Assembly (NCBI RefSeq): GCF_020524165.1
Contig: NZ_JAIVKU010000004.1
Span: 1,076,276 to 1,140,275 of the forward strand
Direction of reading: 5' to 3'
DNA: 64,000 bases
DNA from: Guptibacillus hwajinpoensis
GTDB lineage: Bacteria > Bacillota > Bacilli > Bacillales > Guptibacillaceae
Within the stretch, counting starts at the first letter, position 1; every line of letters begins with the position of its first letter. Positions 38,772-48,345 of this stretch are shown here, one piece after another. A program made the position numbers and the translations under genes. The notes below the pieces were generated by a model that was not told where the DNA came from, did not search any database, and was given only the letters and a program-made list of their open reading frames with translations.

Positions 38772-39556
38772 TTGTTTTTCTCCTTCCACACCTTCACCAC
38801 CTGGTGAATTTGCTCAAGGTGGCGATAGGCTTCTTCCTCTCCGATTTTAATGATATCAAGTACGTTTGTAAAAGCTCGTGATTGAAAGGATTCCAAACCT
38901 GGTTTTATCATGACATCTGCATTAATCTCGTGTAGACGGACCATTTCGTTTTGCATAATATCAATACTCTGCATAATCACGTCGATAATGGAGGTCACAT
39001 CAGGCTCTTTTTTTACATTCGATACGTCAACAGCAATAACAAGATCGGCCCCCATCTCCCTTGCAACTGAAACAGGGACGCGATCAATTACGCCACCATC
39101 GACTAAAAGTCGGTCTCCAATCTTTTCAGGAACCAATATTCCAGGTATGGCAATACTTGCTCTAACCGCTTGCGCAACCGATCCTGTTCGAAAAACAACC
39201 TTTTCTCCTTTAATGATATCTGTTGCTACGATTGCTAGAGGTGGATCCATATCCTCAATCTTTTTTCCGTGAGTTAACGTTTCAATTAAACTTCTCACTT
39301 TGTTCCCTGCAATAAATCCCATCTTTGGCACAGTAAAGTCTAAATAATACTTTCTCCGAAAAAGCGATGCCATTTTTTCCATAGTAGCTACATCATGACC
39401 CGATCCATATATCGCACCGACTAACGACCCCATGCTACTTCCGGCGATGAAATCAATAGGAATTTTCTCTTGGAGAAGTACCTTCAGGACCCCTAGATGC
39501 GCAAATCCTCTTGCTCCTCCAGACCCGAGAGCTAATCCAATCTTCGGACGGTTCAT
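38768..39556 (-). CDS. ylbK: patatin-like phospholipase family protein (YlbK)
   Basis: 262-residue patatin-fold hydrolase. The oxyanion loop GLALGSGGARGFAHLGVL, nucleophile elbow IAGSSMGSLVGA and catalytic Asp in LLVDGGVIDRVPV are all present, so it should be an active lipid acyl hydrolase of the NTE/RssA type. ATG start. Translationally coupled to ylbL. Confidence 0.94.
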   Translation of the reverse strand: MNRPKIGLALGSGGARGFAHLGVLKVLLQEKIPIDFIAGSSMGSLVGAIYGSGHDVATMEKMASLFRRKYYLDFTVPKMGFIAGNKVRSLIETLTHGKKIEDMDPPLAIVATDIIKGEKVVFRTGSVAQAVRASIAIPGILVPEKIGDRLLVDGGVIDRVPVSVAREMGADLVIAVDVSNVKKEPDVTSIIDVIMQSIDIMQNEMVRLHEINADVMIKPGLESFQSRAFTNVLDIIKIGEEEAYRHLEQIHQVVKVWKEKNK

Positions 39557-39586
39557 TAAGAACGCCTCCCTGTCTATACCTGCTTA

Positions 39587-39618
39587 ATCATATGGTCTAA
39601 TTGTGCCTCACATACGTA
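39587..39618 (+). promoter_or_regulatory. possible SigE promoter of ylbJ
   Basis: ATCATATG (39587-39594) and CATACGTA (39611-39618) resemble the SigE -35 and -10, but the 16-nt spacing is longer than usual. ylbJ is a SigE-dependent gene in B. subtilis. Confidence 0.35.
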
Positions 39619-39693
39619 TATTTTAATTATCGGACAGGTTAGAGAATCTTTTCATTGATTGCTTTTAATTAGAAAAGTAGGAGGGAAGCAACT

Positions 39694-41993
<2,300 letters not shown>

Positions 41994-42071
41994 CTCTCTC
42001 ACAACCTTATCGTTTCCATATTCCTACTTATCCTACCACAAAAAAGGGGAAAGCTAAAATCGATGTATAAT

Positions 42072-42239
42072 CCATTTGGGGATGGCGATACTAAACGTAG
42101 TAGCATCGTTTAGAACGATGTTGCCAACCGCGGAAGAAGACTTACGTTTCCCCATAAGTTCTTCCTCCGGTTTCTCCTCTCCCATTTGCCTTAGCTTCAC
42201 AGCTTAAGGCACCCGCAGGATTTCCTGCGGGTTTTTTTA
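42072..42239 (+). ncRNA. structured RNA beside rsmD (ylbH RNA region)
   Basis: Four successive hairpins can be drawn: CATCGTT/AACGATG (42104-42120), a 13-bp arm GGAAGAAGACTTA with TAAGTTCTTCCTCC (42132-42168), GCCTTAGCT/AGCTTAAGGC (42188-42210) and a terminator. A TATAAT is at 42066-42071, with a poor -35. An Rfam family called the ylbH leader lies upstream of ylbH (rsmD) in Bacillus. Here the T tract follows the last hairpin on the plus strand, which suggests a small RNA read away from rsmD rather than a leader. No coding frame is seen. Confidence 0.55.
42211..42239 (+). terminator. plus-strand terminator of the rsmD-adjacent RNA
   Basis: ACCCGCAGG/CCTGCGGGT around ATTT... gives a stem of about 9 bp, followed on the plus strand by seven T residues. 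The minus strand has no T tract after it. Confidence 0.88.
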
Positions 42240-42262
42240 TGCTCAGAAGGTTCCTGATTCCT

Positions 42263-42580
42263 TTACCCAGGATCAAGGTCATGCATGTCAATGACCGGAA
42301 CGCCGCCCCAGTCATGATGAATCCAATCCCCAAACGTCCCTTCAGTAATATCTGTATGACTAAACAAATAATCCTCTACCTCTGAGAGTGATTGATCTGA
42401 AAGCATTTCAGCCTCAGCTGCTGTGATGACACCATGTAGTACAAGCGCAGCAAGAATGTCAGCAATAATAAAGCCCTGTATGAGCTTTTTATCCATGGTT
42501 TCCTCTTTAGCATTTCTTCCTGTCCAGTATAGATAGAGCAACCCACCTACTAAACCAACCAGAAGCAGAATCGAGACCAT
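42263..42580 (-). CDS. uncharacterised membrane-anchored small protein
   Basis: 105-residue protein that I do not recognise. One N-terminal membrane helix (MVSILLLVGLVGGLLYLYW) is followed by a short basic stretch, a second weaker hydrophobic segment (FIIADILAALVLHGVI) and an acidic C-terminus with HHDWGGVPVIDMHDLDPG. ATG after AAAGGAGG. It ends next to the terminator of the plus-strand RNA and is convergent with it. Confidence 0.75.
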   Translation of the reverse strand: MVSILLLVGLVGGLLYLYWTGRNAKEETMDKKLIQGFIIADILAALVLHGVITAAEAEMLSDQSLSEVEDYLFSHTDITEGTFGDWIHHDWGGVPVIDMHDLDPG

Positions 42581-42607
42581 CGAAGAACCTCCTTTCTTTT
42601 CATTCTA

Positions 42608-42622
42608 ATGCAAACGCTTCAT
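42608..42622 (+). promoter_or_regulatory. cre-like site between two divergent genes
   Basis: ATGCAAACGCTTCAT fits the CcpA cre pattern WTGNAANCGNWNNCW with one mismatch. It lies between two divergent small genes. One mismatch is common by chance, so this is a candidate only. Confidence 0.35.
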
Positions 42623-42692
42623 CCTTTCCATTAGAAAGAATTCATGCTACATTATGATTGGATTTCTGTTTAAAGGAAAGGAGAACAATCTT

Positions 42693-43079
42693 ATGATTCA
42701 ACGCTTTATCGAACTTGGTGAAGGCTATTCTGATATATATGAATTAGTTGAACTGGCAAGAACGAATTCCCATCGCGTTCACCGTTTACTCGTACTTAAA
42801 ACCACTAAGAATAATAGGGAAGTTTTATCACCGGTAGTCGTCTTAAAACCTGCTGGAGAAGGAAACCTACAGCCTCTTTACATATCTAGAGAAGGTATTC
42901 CTGCAAAAGAGCCACATGTACAGCGCCAAGAACTTTTCGAAGCATTAAGCAAAGAGATCGAGACGCCAATCATCCCTATTGAAGTAAAACCTTCAAGTGA
43001 ATTTAACGAAGTAGATCTTTATTTCAACTATATTATTGGTATTCTTCGCTTAAATAACTTGATCCCTCCGCTTCAGTAA
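42693..43079 (+). CDS. uncharacterised conserved Bacillaceae protein
   Basis: 128-residue soluble protein without signal peptide or membrane helix. The N-terminus MIQRFIELGEGYSDIYELVE is distinctive and I believe it belongs to a conserved family of unknown function in Bacillaceae, but I cannot name a role. The ATG at 42693 has GGAAAGGAG upstream; an upstream in-frame ATG lacks one. It shares a bidirectional terminator with the convergent MFS gene. Confidence 0.8.
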   Translation: MIQRFIELGEGYSDIYELVELARTNSHRVHRLLVLKTTKNNREVLSPVVVLKPAGEGNLQPLYISREGIPAKEPHVQRQELFEALSKEIETPIIPIEVKPSSEFNEVDLYFNYIIGILRLNNLIPPLQ

Positions 43080-43094
43080 GTTCAAAGAATGAAC

Positions 43095-43125
43095 AAAAGC
43101 AGGAGCCAATGGCTCCTGCTTTTTA
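43095..43125. terminator. bidirectional terminator
   Basis: AAAAGCAGGAGCC/GGCTCCTGCTTTT around AAT, with T runs on both strands, ends the 128-residue gene on the plus strand and the MFS gene on the minus strand. Confidence 0.92.
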
Positions 43126-44343
43126 TGATGGAATTTCTCTCGCTTCGTAAACTTTGCGATCAAGGATTGGGAGGACTTTTCTTTTTACATACGCTACGCT
43201 AATCAACAATATGAAACCCGCAAATAAAAAGAGCCCTCTTGTCCCTACCATCGCGACAATGGCCCCTCCCGTTACAGGACCAAGTAAGTTCCCTAAATAA
43301 ACGGCGCTATTTGAGAAACTATACGTTCTACTTTCCATCCCTGCAGGCGATAGCGTCTTAACTAACGAATTAACTGAAGGTAACAAACCGCCTATACATA
43401 ACCCTAACAAGAAGCGAAGGGCAATGAGTTGCCAAAGTTCTTGCACAAACGCCTGTGGTATCGAAAAAATCGCAGCCCCTATTAACGAATAATAGAGGAC
43501 GTGGTGGGACCCTTTTCGATCTCCCACTTTTCCAAGTTTAGGAGAAGCCAGCATATTGGCCACTCCCATGACAGAAGCCGCAATTCCTGCGAATAAAGCC
43601 ACATTCGAGCCTGTTAGCTGTTGCACAAAAAGTGGAATGAGTGGATTCATGCCTAAAAGCGCAAACTGTACAAGAAAACCAACAAGCATTAAAGACACCA
43701 TAGGAGAATGAACCGTTACTTTTTTAAAATCTTTTATCGCGTTGCTCTTCTCTTTCTTAGCTGAAGGCTCTGGTTTTGTCTCTTCTTTCACTAGAAATAG
43801 TACAACAAACGCAGCAAGTAAAATAACAATACCCGTAATGTTAAAAATCATTCGAAAACCAAACGTTTCTGCCATTAATCCACCGAATAATGGACCACAT
43901 ATGGCACCGGCGACCGCCCCTGAATTTAGCGTACCGAGTGCATAACCAACGTGCTCTTTTGGTGTATTCGTTGCAACGAGAGCAATTGCGGCAGGAATGA
44001 ATCCTGATACAACTCCATTAAGCAGGCGTAAACCTAGTAAAGACCAGGGACCTGTGGCAAATCCGGTTAAAATAATTACGATTGCCATACCGAAGCCAGA
44101 ACGAAGTAGCATCAGCTTTCGTCCATGTCGATCTGCCATACGTCCCCAGAATGGTGAAAATAAAAAGGCTGTCAAAAAGTTCGCACCGAAAATGACGCCT
44201 GACCAGAGGCTAATTTGACTTTCCCCTTCTACACCAAGTTCCTGCACGTATAGAGGTAGAAAGGGCATAATCATCGTCATGGCACCAAGGACTAAAAATT
44301 GACTACCAAACAAAATCCACACATTTCGTTTCCAATTTTCCAT
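43123..44343 (-). CDS. MFS multidrug-type efflux transporter
   Basis: 406-residue major facilitator with about twelve membrane helices. Motif A is in FWGRMADRHGRKLMLLRSG between helices 2 and 3, and GYALGTLNSGAVAGAICGPLFGG resembles the antiporter motif C. The type matches MdtG/Bmr-like drug exporters; the substrate cannot be read. The ATG ending at 44343 has AAAGGAAG upstream. Its promoter contains a 19-bp palindrome, so it is probably repressed by a DNA-binding regulator encoded elsewhere. Not part of the B. subtilis ylb order. Confidence 0.88.
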   Translation of the reverse strand: MENWKRNVWILFGSQFLVLGAMTMIMPFLPLYVQELGVEGESQISLWSGVIFGANFLTAFLFSPFWGRMADRHGRKLMLLRSGFGMAIVIILTGFATGPWSLLGLRLLNGVVSGFIPAAIALVATNTPKEHVGYALGTLNSGAVAGAICGPLFGGLMAETFGFRMIFNITGIVILLAAFVVLFLVKEETKPEPSAKKEKSNAIKDFKKVTVHSPMVSLMLVGFLVQFALLGMNPLIPLFVQQLTGSNVALFAGIAASVMGVANMLASPKLGKVGDRKGSHHVLYYSLIGAAIFSIPQAFVQELWQLIALRFLLGLCIGGLLPSVNSLVKTLSPAGMESRTYSFSNSAVYLGNLLGPVTGGAIVAMVGTRGLFLFAGFILLISVAYVKRKVLPILDRKVYEAREIPS

Positions 44344-44367
44344 TATGTCACTTCCTTTAATTCGACC

Positions 44368-44397
44368 ATTATATACTTCGGTTACCGAAATAATCAA
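44368..44397 (-). promoter_or_regulatory. MFS promoter with palindromic operator in the spacer
   Basis: TTGATT (44392-44397), an 18-nt spacer and TATAAT (44368-44373) on the minus strand. The spacer is filled by TTCGGT-T-ACCGAA (44377-44389), extended to TACTTCGGTTACCGAAATA (44374-44392) with near-perfect dyad symmetry. A bound repressor would cover the polymerase site. Confidence 0.72.
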
Positions 44398-44424
44398 CCA
44401 TTTAGGTTCTCTAAAAAAGAACAT

Positions 44425-44455
44425 AAAAAAAGCCTCCTAAAAGGATTGGCTTTTT
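44425..44455 (-). terminator. ylbG terminator
   Basis: On the minus strand AAAAAGCC pairs with GGCTTTTT around an inner CCTTTTAGG hairpin, followed by TTTATG. It abuts the ylbG stop codon. Confidence 0.82.
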
Positions 44456-44729
44456 AGAGACCCATTTTGTAATCATACTGTTTTGCTTTATCAGGCTTTG
44501 CGTTTTGATACTCAGTCTGCACCTCTGGACGCTTTGAAGGCTCTACTCGCTTTACAAAGTGAAGAGAGTTTAAGCGTTCTTTCGTTGTTTCCAATTGATC
44601 GAGATTAATATAAATCACGACATATTTTTGTTTTGAGGAAACGTAGTGAACATTTCCAAACCTTCTTAACTGTTTGGCATGCTTAAGTGACTGAATATAA
44701 ACTGCCAGGCCAACTCGTTCTACAAACAT
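44454..44729 (-). CDS. ylbG: YlbG, DUF2129 family protein
   Basis: 91-residue cytoplasmic protein of the UPF0298/DUF2129 family, found only in Firmicutes beside ylbF. The family core VYIQSLKHAKQLRRFGNVHY and FVKRVEPSKRPEV is present, ending in NAKPDKAKQYDYKMGL. Function unknown. ATG start with GGGGAAA upstream. Confidence 0.92.
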   Translation of the reverse strand: MFVERVGLAVYIQSLKHAKQLRRFGNVHYVSSKQKYVVIYINLDQLETTKERLNSLHFVKRVEPSKRPEVQTEYQNAKPDKAKQYDYKMGL

Positions 44730-44844
44730 GGCGCGTTTCCCCTTTACTTATAAACTCCACCCGCCTCTTGAACAGAGTGATGGTCATATACTGATGATTC
44801 AGTTACGATAGGAGTAGACCGTCTTTAAGAAAGGATGCTCTAAA

Positions 44845-45165
44845 ATGAATCTTGATGAGATATGGAATCCATTTCTAAATCGACTGGCCGATTCAACTTA
44901 TGTGAACACCGTATCAAAACAAACGATAACTGGTATTCCCTTTCTCTATCTTACAGTAAATTCGAATATCAGAAAAGCTGAGATTGAAATGTTAATTAAA
45001 TTGGAAGCTGCTAGAAGCATGCGAGGGAAGCAATTAAGGATGGAATATTCCTTCGTTCGCGAAGAAGATCAGCTGCTTGTTTATCGCGTACGATTTCTAG
45101 TCCCCCAAGAAAAAATGTTTTGTTGCGGGAATCTTTGTCCTGACTGCATTCGCTTTCGAAATTGA
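44845..45165 (+). CDS. uncharacterised protein with Cys-rich C-terminus
   Basis: 106-residue protein, not recognised. It is predicted soluble, with alternating alpha/beta segments and a C-terminal cluster MFCCGNLCPDCIRF holding four cysteines within nine residues, which suggests a metal site. ATG after AAGAAAGG. It is read convergent to ylbF, whose own C-terminus is also Cys-rich. No homologue is known to me at this position in B. subtilis. Confidence 0.75.
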   Translation: MNLDEIWNPFLNRLADSTYVNTVSKQTITGIPFLYLTVNSNIRKAEIEMLIKLEAARSMRGKQLRMEYSFVREEDQLLVYRVRFLVPQEKMFCCGNLCPDCIRFRN

Positions 45166-45189
45166 AAAACCAGAGCATATGCTCTGGTT
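45164..45189 (-). terminator. ylbF terminator
   Basis: AACCAGAGCAT/ATGCTCTGGTT is a perfect 22-base palindrome (45168-45189), followed on the minus strand by TTTTCAATTTC. The ylbF stop codon overlaps its edge. Confidence 0.82.
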
Positions 45190-45628
45190 ATCCACAACCG
45201 CAGCTGCCGCCTGAGCCGCAGCCTCCACCACACGATTGGTTATCAAAGAAAGGATTTCCGGAAGGAACTTTAATAGAAGGAGAAACTTCACCTGCTAATA
45301 GAGAACAAACCTCTACAAGAAGGCCTTCAAGCTCGGTCTCCGCTTTCTTAAATGCCGCAACCGCTTCGTGAAGGTCCATATCTCGCTTTGCTTCACGGAC
45401 TTTCACAGTAATCGTCATAAAGTCAGGATGATAACGCCCGAAACGTTGAACTTCATCATAAAGTTCTTTCATTTCTGTGAAGCGTTTAATCAAACGCTGC
45501 GCCTCCCGATCTTTCGATAACTGCTTCTTTGCCTCATGATATTCATGAGCTACCTCTGAATCTTTTATCAAAAATCCAAGCTCTTCAGCCTGATCTAAAA
45601 TCATTACACTATCTAGAGTAGCAATCAT
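45188..45628 (-). CDS. ylbF: YlbF (RicF) regulatory protein
   Basis: 146-residue member of the YlbF/YmcA family; in B. subtilis YlbF, YmcA and YaaT form an Fe-S complex that guides RNase Y and affects biofilm, competence and sporulation. The helical body (KKQLSKDREAQRLIKRFTEM) is followed by a Gly/Cys tail CGGGCGSGGSCGCG with four cysteines that can hold a cluster. ATG after GGAGGTG. Confidence 0.95.
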   Translation of the reverse strand: MIATLDSVMILDQAEELGFLIKDSEVAHEYHEAKKQLSKDREAQRLIKRFTEMKELYDEVQRFGRYHPDFMTITVKVREAKRDMDLHEAVAAFKKAETELEGLLVEVCSLLAGEVSPSIKVPSGNPFFDNQSCGGGCGSGGSCGCG

Positions 45629-45681
45629 ACTTACACCTCCACCCTTATCTTACCACTTCTAGGAACCCCCTGACCAGTCCT

Positions 45682-45693
45682 CTACTATAGTAG
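45682..45693. promoter_or_regulatory. 12-bp palindrome between ylbF and the ATP-grasp gene
   Basis: CTACTATAGTAG is a perfect 12-bp palindrome located between two divergent genes, about 55 bp upstream of ylbF. It may be an operator, but no family is recognised. Confidence 0.25.
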
Positions 45694-45719
45694 TAAAGTG
45701 AATACCCACGATTTGGTTA

Positions 45720-45748
45720 TTGACTTTTTATGTAATCAGCTCTATAAT
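45720..45748 (+). promoter_or_regulatory. SigA-type promoter of the ATP-grasp gene
   Basis: TTGACT (45720-45725), a 17-nt spacer and TATAAT (45743-45748) on the plus strand match the SigA consensus at 11 of 12 positions. Confidence 0.82.
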
Positions 45749-45796
45749 TTTCTAGATTTATATGTTTTCATCTAAGAAAGGAAGACAAAGAAAACC

Positions 45797-46600
45797 GTGA
45801 AACTTATTACGTTCAATCCATTTCGAACTCTTGGTATGAATGGCGTGTCTTATGTTAAACCCGATCATATGTTTAAAGATATTCATGTGATTAGAGAAGC
45901 AGATATGCTCTTATTTCCCGAAAAGTGGCAAGTGAATTCTCTAGTCTATGGGTTAAATAAAAAGATTTTCCCTTCGATCCAATCCATTCAACTCGGCTTC
46001 GATAAAGTCGAAATGACGAGAGCATTTTGGTCGCTTTCGCCAGATCTTATGCCTTATACTGAAATAGCTGGAAGGTCCAATGAGTCCATTGAACGCATTC
46101 TAAATACGTTCCCTTTTCCTTTTGTAGCAAAAGAAGTGAGAAGCTCAATGGGGAATGGGGTTTTTCTTATCCGTACTGAGGAAGAGTTCCGCTCTTATGC
46201 AGAGCGCAATGAGGTTCTCTACGTACAAGAATACTTACCTATTGAAAAAGATCTCCGTGTGGTTTATGTTGGGAATAATGTCGTGTCAGCCTATTGGCGT
46301 GTTGGGGGCGAGTCGTTCCTAAATAATGTCGCACAAGGTGGGAAGCTTTCTTTTCATAACATACCTGAAGAAGCGCTTCAGTTAGTCGATCAGACAGCCA
46401 AAGCGCTTGGCATTAACCATGCCGGTTTTGATATTGCTTATTCAAACGGCAACTATTACTTCCTTGAATTTAATTGTTTATTTGGCAACAAGGCTCTTAT
46501 CCAACAAGGGATTCAAGTGGAGAAATTGATTTTCAACTATATTCAAGAACAATTTCCACCGCTCGTTCCGCCTACAACACCATTTAAACAAATATCCTAA
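45797..46600 (+). CDS. RimK-type ATP-grasp protein
   Basis: 267-residue protein with an ATP-grasp ligase fold. Visible elements are FVAKEVRSSMGNGVFLI (ATP lysine and glycine loop, about 115), YVQEYLPIEKDLRVVYVG (about 145) and HAGFDIAYSNGNYYFLEFNC (metal ligands Glu and Asn, about 215). These fit amino-acid or peptide ligases; the substrate is unknown. GTG start; the nearest AAAGGAAG is about 12 nt away, slightly far. It stands alone on the plus strand with its own promoter and no obvious partner. Confidence 0.85.
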   Translation: MKLITFNPFRTLGMNGVSYVKPDHMFKDIHVIREADMLLFPEKWQVNSLVYGLNKKIFPSIQSIQLGFDKVEMTRAFWSLSPDLMPYTEIAGRSNESIERILNTFPFPFVAKEVRSSMGNGVFLIRTEEEFRSYAERNEVLYVQEYLPIEKDLRVVYVGNNVVSAYWRVGGESFLNNVAQGGKLSFHNIPEEALQLVDQTAKALGINHAGFDIAYSNGNYYFLEFNCLFGNKALIQQGIQVEKLIFNYIQEQFPPLVPPTTPFKQIS

Positions 46601-46604
46601 TCAA

Positions 46605-46628
46605 AAGCCTCCAAAAGAGGCTTATTTA
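46605..46628. terminator. short hairpin between two convergent genes
   Basis: AAGCCTC/GAGGCTT around CAAAA lies just after the ATP-grasp stop and just before the end of the opposite gene; the flanks carry short T runs in both directions. Confidence 0.6.
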
Positions 46629-47020
46629 ATTTCCACATTCATTTCCTTTAGCGACAAATACCTTCCACCATCTTCTCTCATAATATCAAGACGTATGGAG
46701 TGCTTCCCTTCAGGTAAATTTCGTAAGACGAATGCAGCCCGCTCAACCGTTTGATACTTTTCACCATCCAAATAAACATCTAAGTATCCATGATACTCTT
46801 TTGTCCGATTTCCTTCATCAAATGAAAAATTCGGAATCAAGCATTCTATAAATACATTAGGGCCCTTTACGCGATGGTTTACAACAACTGGCTCTGTGTT
46901 TTCTTTCGCTGAAACATTCTCTTGCAGCGCTTGACTGAACCCAACTACTGGTACACAGCAGCTAATCATCAATAGTAGAACAATCAGGTGCCTTCCTCCA
47001 CGTTTTACAAACATACTCAT
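46622..47020 (-). CDS. uncharacterised secreted protein
   Basis: 132-residue protein with an N-terminal signal peptide (basic MSMFVKRGGR, hydrophobic LIVLLLMISCCVPVVGF, then SQA). The mature part is a single beta-rich domain (YLDVYLDGEKYQTVERAAFV, PEGKHSIRLDIMR), similar in style to small cell-surface beta sandwiches. No family recognised. I start at the ATG ending at 47020 with AAGGAG at 5 nt; GTG at 47026 is too close. Confidence 0.78.
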   Translation of the reverse strand: MSMFVKRGGRHLIVLLLMISCCVPVVGFSQALQENVSAKENTEPVVVNHRVKGPNVFIECLIPNFSFDEGNRTKEYHGYLDVYLDGEKYQTVERAAFVLRNLPEGKHSIRLDIMREDGGRYLSLKEMNVEIK

Positions 47021-47060
47021 CCACACTCCTTCTTTCCTAAGTGTGCCCAGGAAAGAAAAG

Positions 47061-47098
47061 AATAATAAAAATGACCCTAATTTTTTAATTGGGTCATT
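47061..47098 (-). terminator. ylbE terminator
   Basis: AATGACCC/GGGTCATT with an inner AATT pair is followed on the minus strand by TTTTATTATTC; the ylbE stop codon lies inside the stem. Confidence 0.82.
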
Positions 47099-47310
47099 AA
47101 AGCAAGCATCATATTCACCATATTTAATTGGTTCTGAAAACGGTCTACTTTCTGAGGAAAGGTTTGACCGTAAAACGTTTTTGACGCTTCTTCAAACTCT
47201 TTTAAGGCAAACGGTTCTCTACTTAACCTACGATACCAAACAGGCTGGTTCCTTAAAAATATAACAAGGTCCTGACGATTAGCTAAAAACTCCTGTACTT
47301 CTTCACGCAT
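47077..47310 (-). CDS. ylbE: YlbE-like protein
   Basis: 77-residue helical protein of the YlbE family; MREEVQEFLANRQDLVIFLRN and QPVWYRRLSREP are the family core. In B. subtilis ylbD-ylbE is a sporulation operon. Function unknown. ATG start, 11 bp after ylbD. Confidence 0.9.
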   Translation of the reverse strand: MREEVQEFLANRQDLVIFLRNQPVWYRRLSREPFALKEFEEASKTFYGQTFPQKVDRFQNQLNMVNMMLALMTQLKN

Positions 47311-47321
47311 CGCTACCCCTC

Positions 47322-47705
47322 CTAGTCATGTCGAAACGGAAACGGAGAACGGGACTGAGTGTAAGGAGGAGGCTTTGGTTTAGAACGAAATTGTGATAAA
47401 ACCTCTTGAATGGAATAAACGGCTCCGCTGAATTGCTCAATCCCTTTTTGAACCTCTTCAAAATTCATTTGTTTAATCGCACCGAGCATACTACCAATTC
47501 CTTTTTCACTTGCAACTTCACGATCATCTTTCTGCTCTTCTTCATACCAACTTGGATCATCTTCACCAAAAAGCATCCACTCCTCAAACAACTCTTGAAG
47601 CGTTTTTTCATTCTGCTTCACTTTTTTCAATACGTGAGGATGAGCTTTGACGAATGTTTTAAATTCCTGAACTTTTTGACTTCCTTTTTCCTTTGCTTCA
47701 GGCAA
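47322..47705 (-). CDS. ylbD: YlbD, putative spore coat protein
   Basis: 127-residue acidic protein of the YlbD family, annotated as a coat protein in B. subtilis. It has KVQEFKTFVKAHPHVLKKVK and EEWMLFGEDDPSWY near the N-terminus and a Pro-rich tail (KPKPPPYTQSRSPFPF). I start at TTG 47705, which lies 6-7 nt from a perfect GGAGGTGG; the TTG at 47729 has no site. Confidence 0.88.
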   Translation of the reverse strand: MPEAKEKGSQKVQEFKTFVKAHPHVLKKVKQNEKTLQELFEEWMLFGEDDPSWYEEEQKDDREVASEKGIGSMLGAIKQMNFEEVQKGIEQFSGAVYSIQEVLSQFRSKPKPPPYTQSRSPFPFRHD

Positions 47706-47853
47706 ATTCGCCACCTCCACTTCAATCAAATCTAAATGGTCTTACTACATCATAATTAGACTTTTAACAATTGTGCGCCTATTTATTGGGGAATGCGACC
47801 ATTACTGGTAAACTGAAATGGATGGTAATTCTTGAAAAGGAATGATTCTTATA

Positions 47854-48345
47854 ATGGACACTCAACTACATCAGCTTTTCTCTGCAATTTTAGAAGAAGC
47901 AAACGAGGAAGAAAAACAATCTCTTCTATTCTTATTAGAAGGGGTGAAAAAGAAGCAGACAGATGACTATAAAACCTATTTGGCTGGATTTATGGGAATT
48001 AAGAGCAAACTCCTCAATGAGAATACATACGAAAGTATCATCCCTGTCAGACAGCTTGTTCATAATCCTCTAAAAATGGTACACGGTGGCATCACGGCAT
48101 CCTTAATCGATATTGCTATGGGTTCCCTCGTTCACCAATTACTGCCTTCTAATCAGGCAGCAGTTACTTCCGAGTTGAACATCCACTTTTTATCCAAAGG
48201 CGATGGGAATGAATTAAGGTGCCGCTCTCACATCGTTTTTAAAAGCGCTTCTAGGTGGGTGGTAAAAGCAAACGTTTATCGCGATGATGAAACCATTGTT
48301 GCCACAGCCACCGGTAATTTCATGGTTATCCCTAGAAAGGTTTAA
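47854..48345 (+). CDS. PaaI-type hotdog-fold thioesterase
   Basis: About 163 residues with a hotdog thioesterase domain in the C-terminal two thirds; the signature MVHGGITASLIDIAMGSLV holds the catalytic region of the PaaI family, which hydrolyses acyl-CoA. An N-terminal helical extension of about 50 residues is present. Start at ATG 47854; an ATG 12 bp upstream abuts the AAAAGG site. Its end overlaps that of ylbC by 14 bp on the opposite strand. Confidence 0.85.
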   Translation: MDTQLHQLFSAILEEANEEEKQSLLFLLEGVKKKQTDDYKTYLAGFMGIKSKLLNENTYESIIPVRQLVHNPLKMVHGGITASLIDIAMGSLVHQLLPSNQAAVTSELNIHFLSKGDGNELRCRSHIVFKSASRWVVKANVYRDDETIVATATGNFMVIPRKV

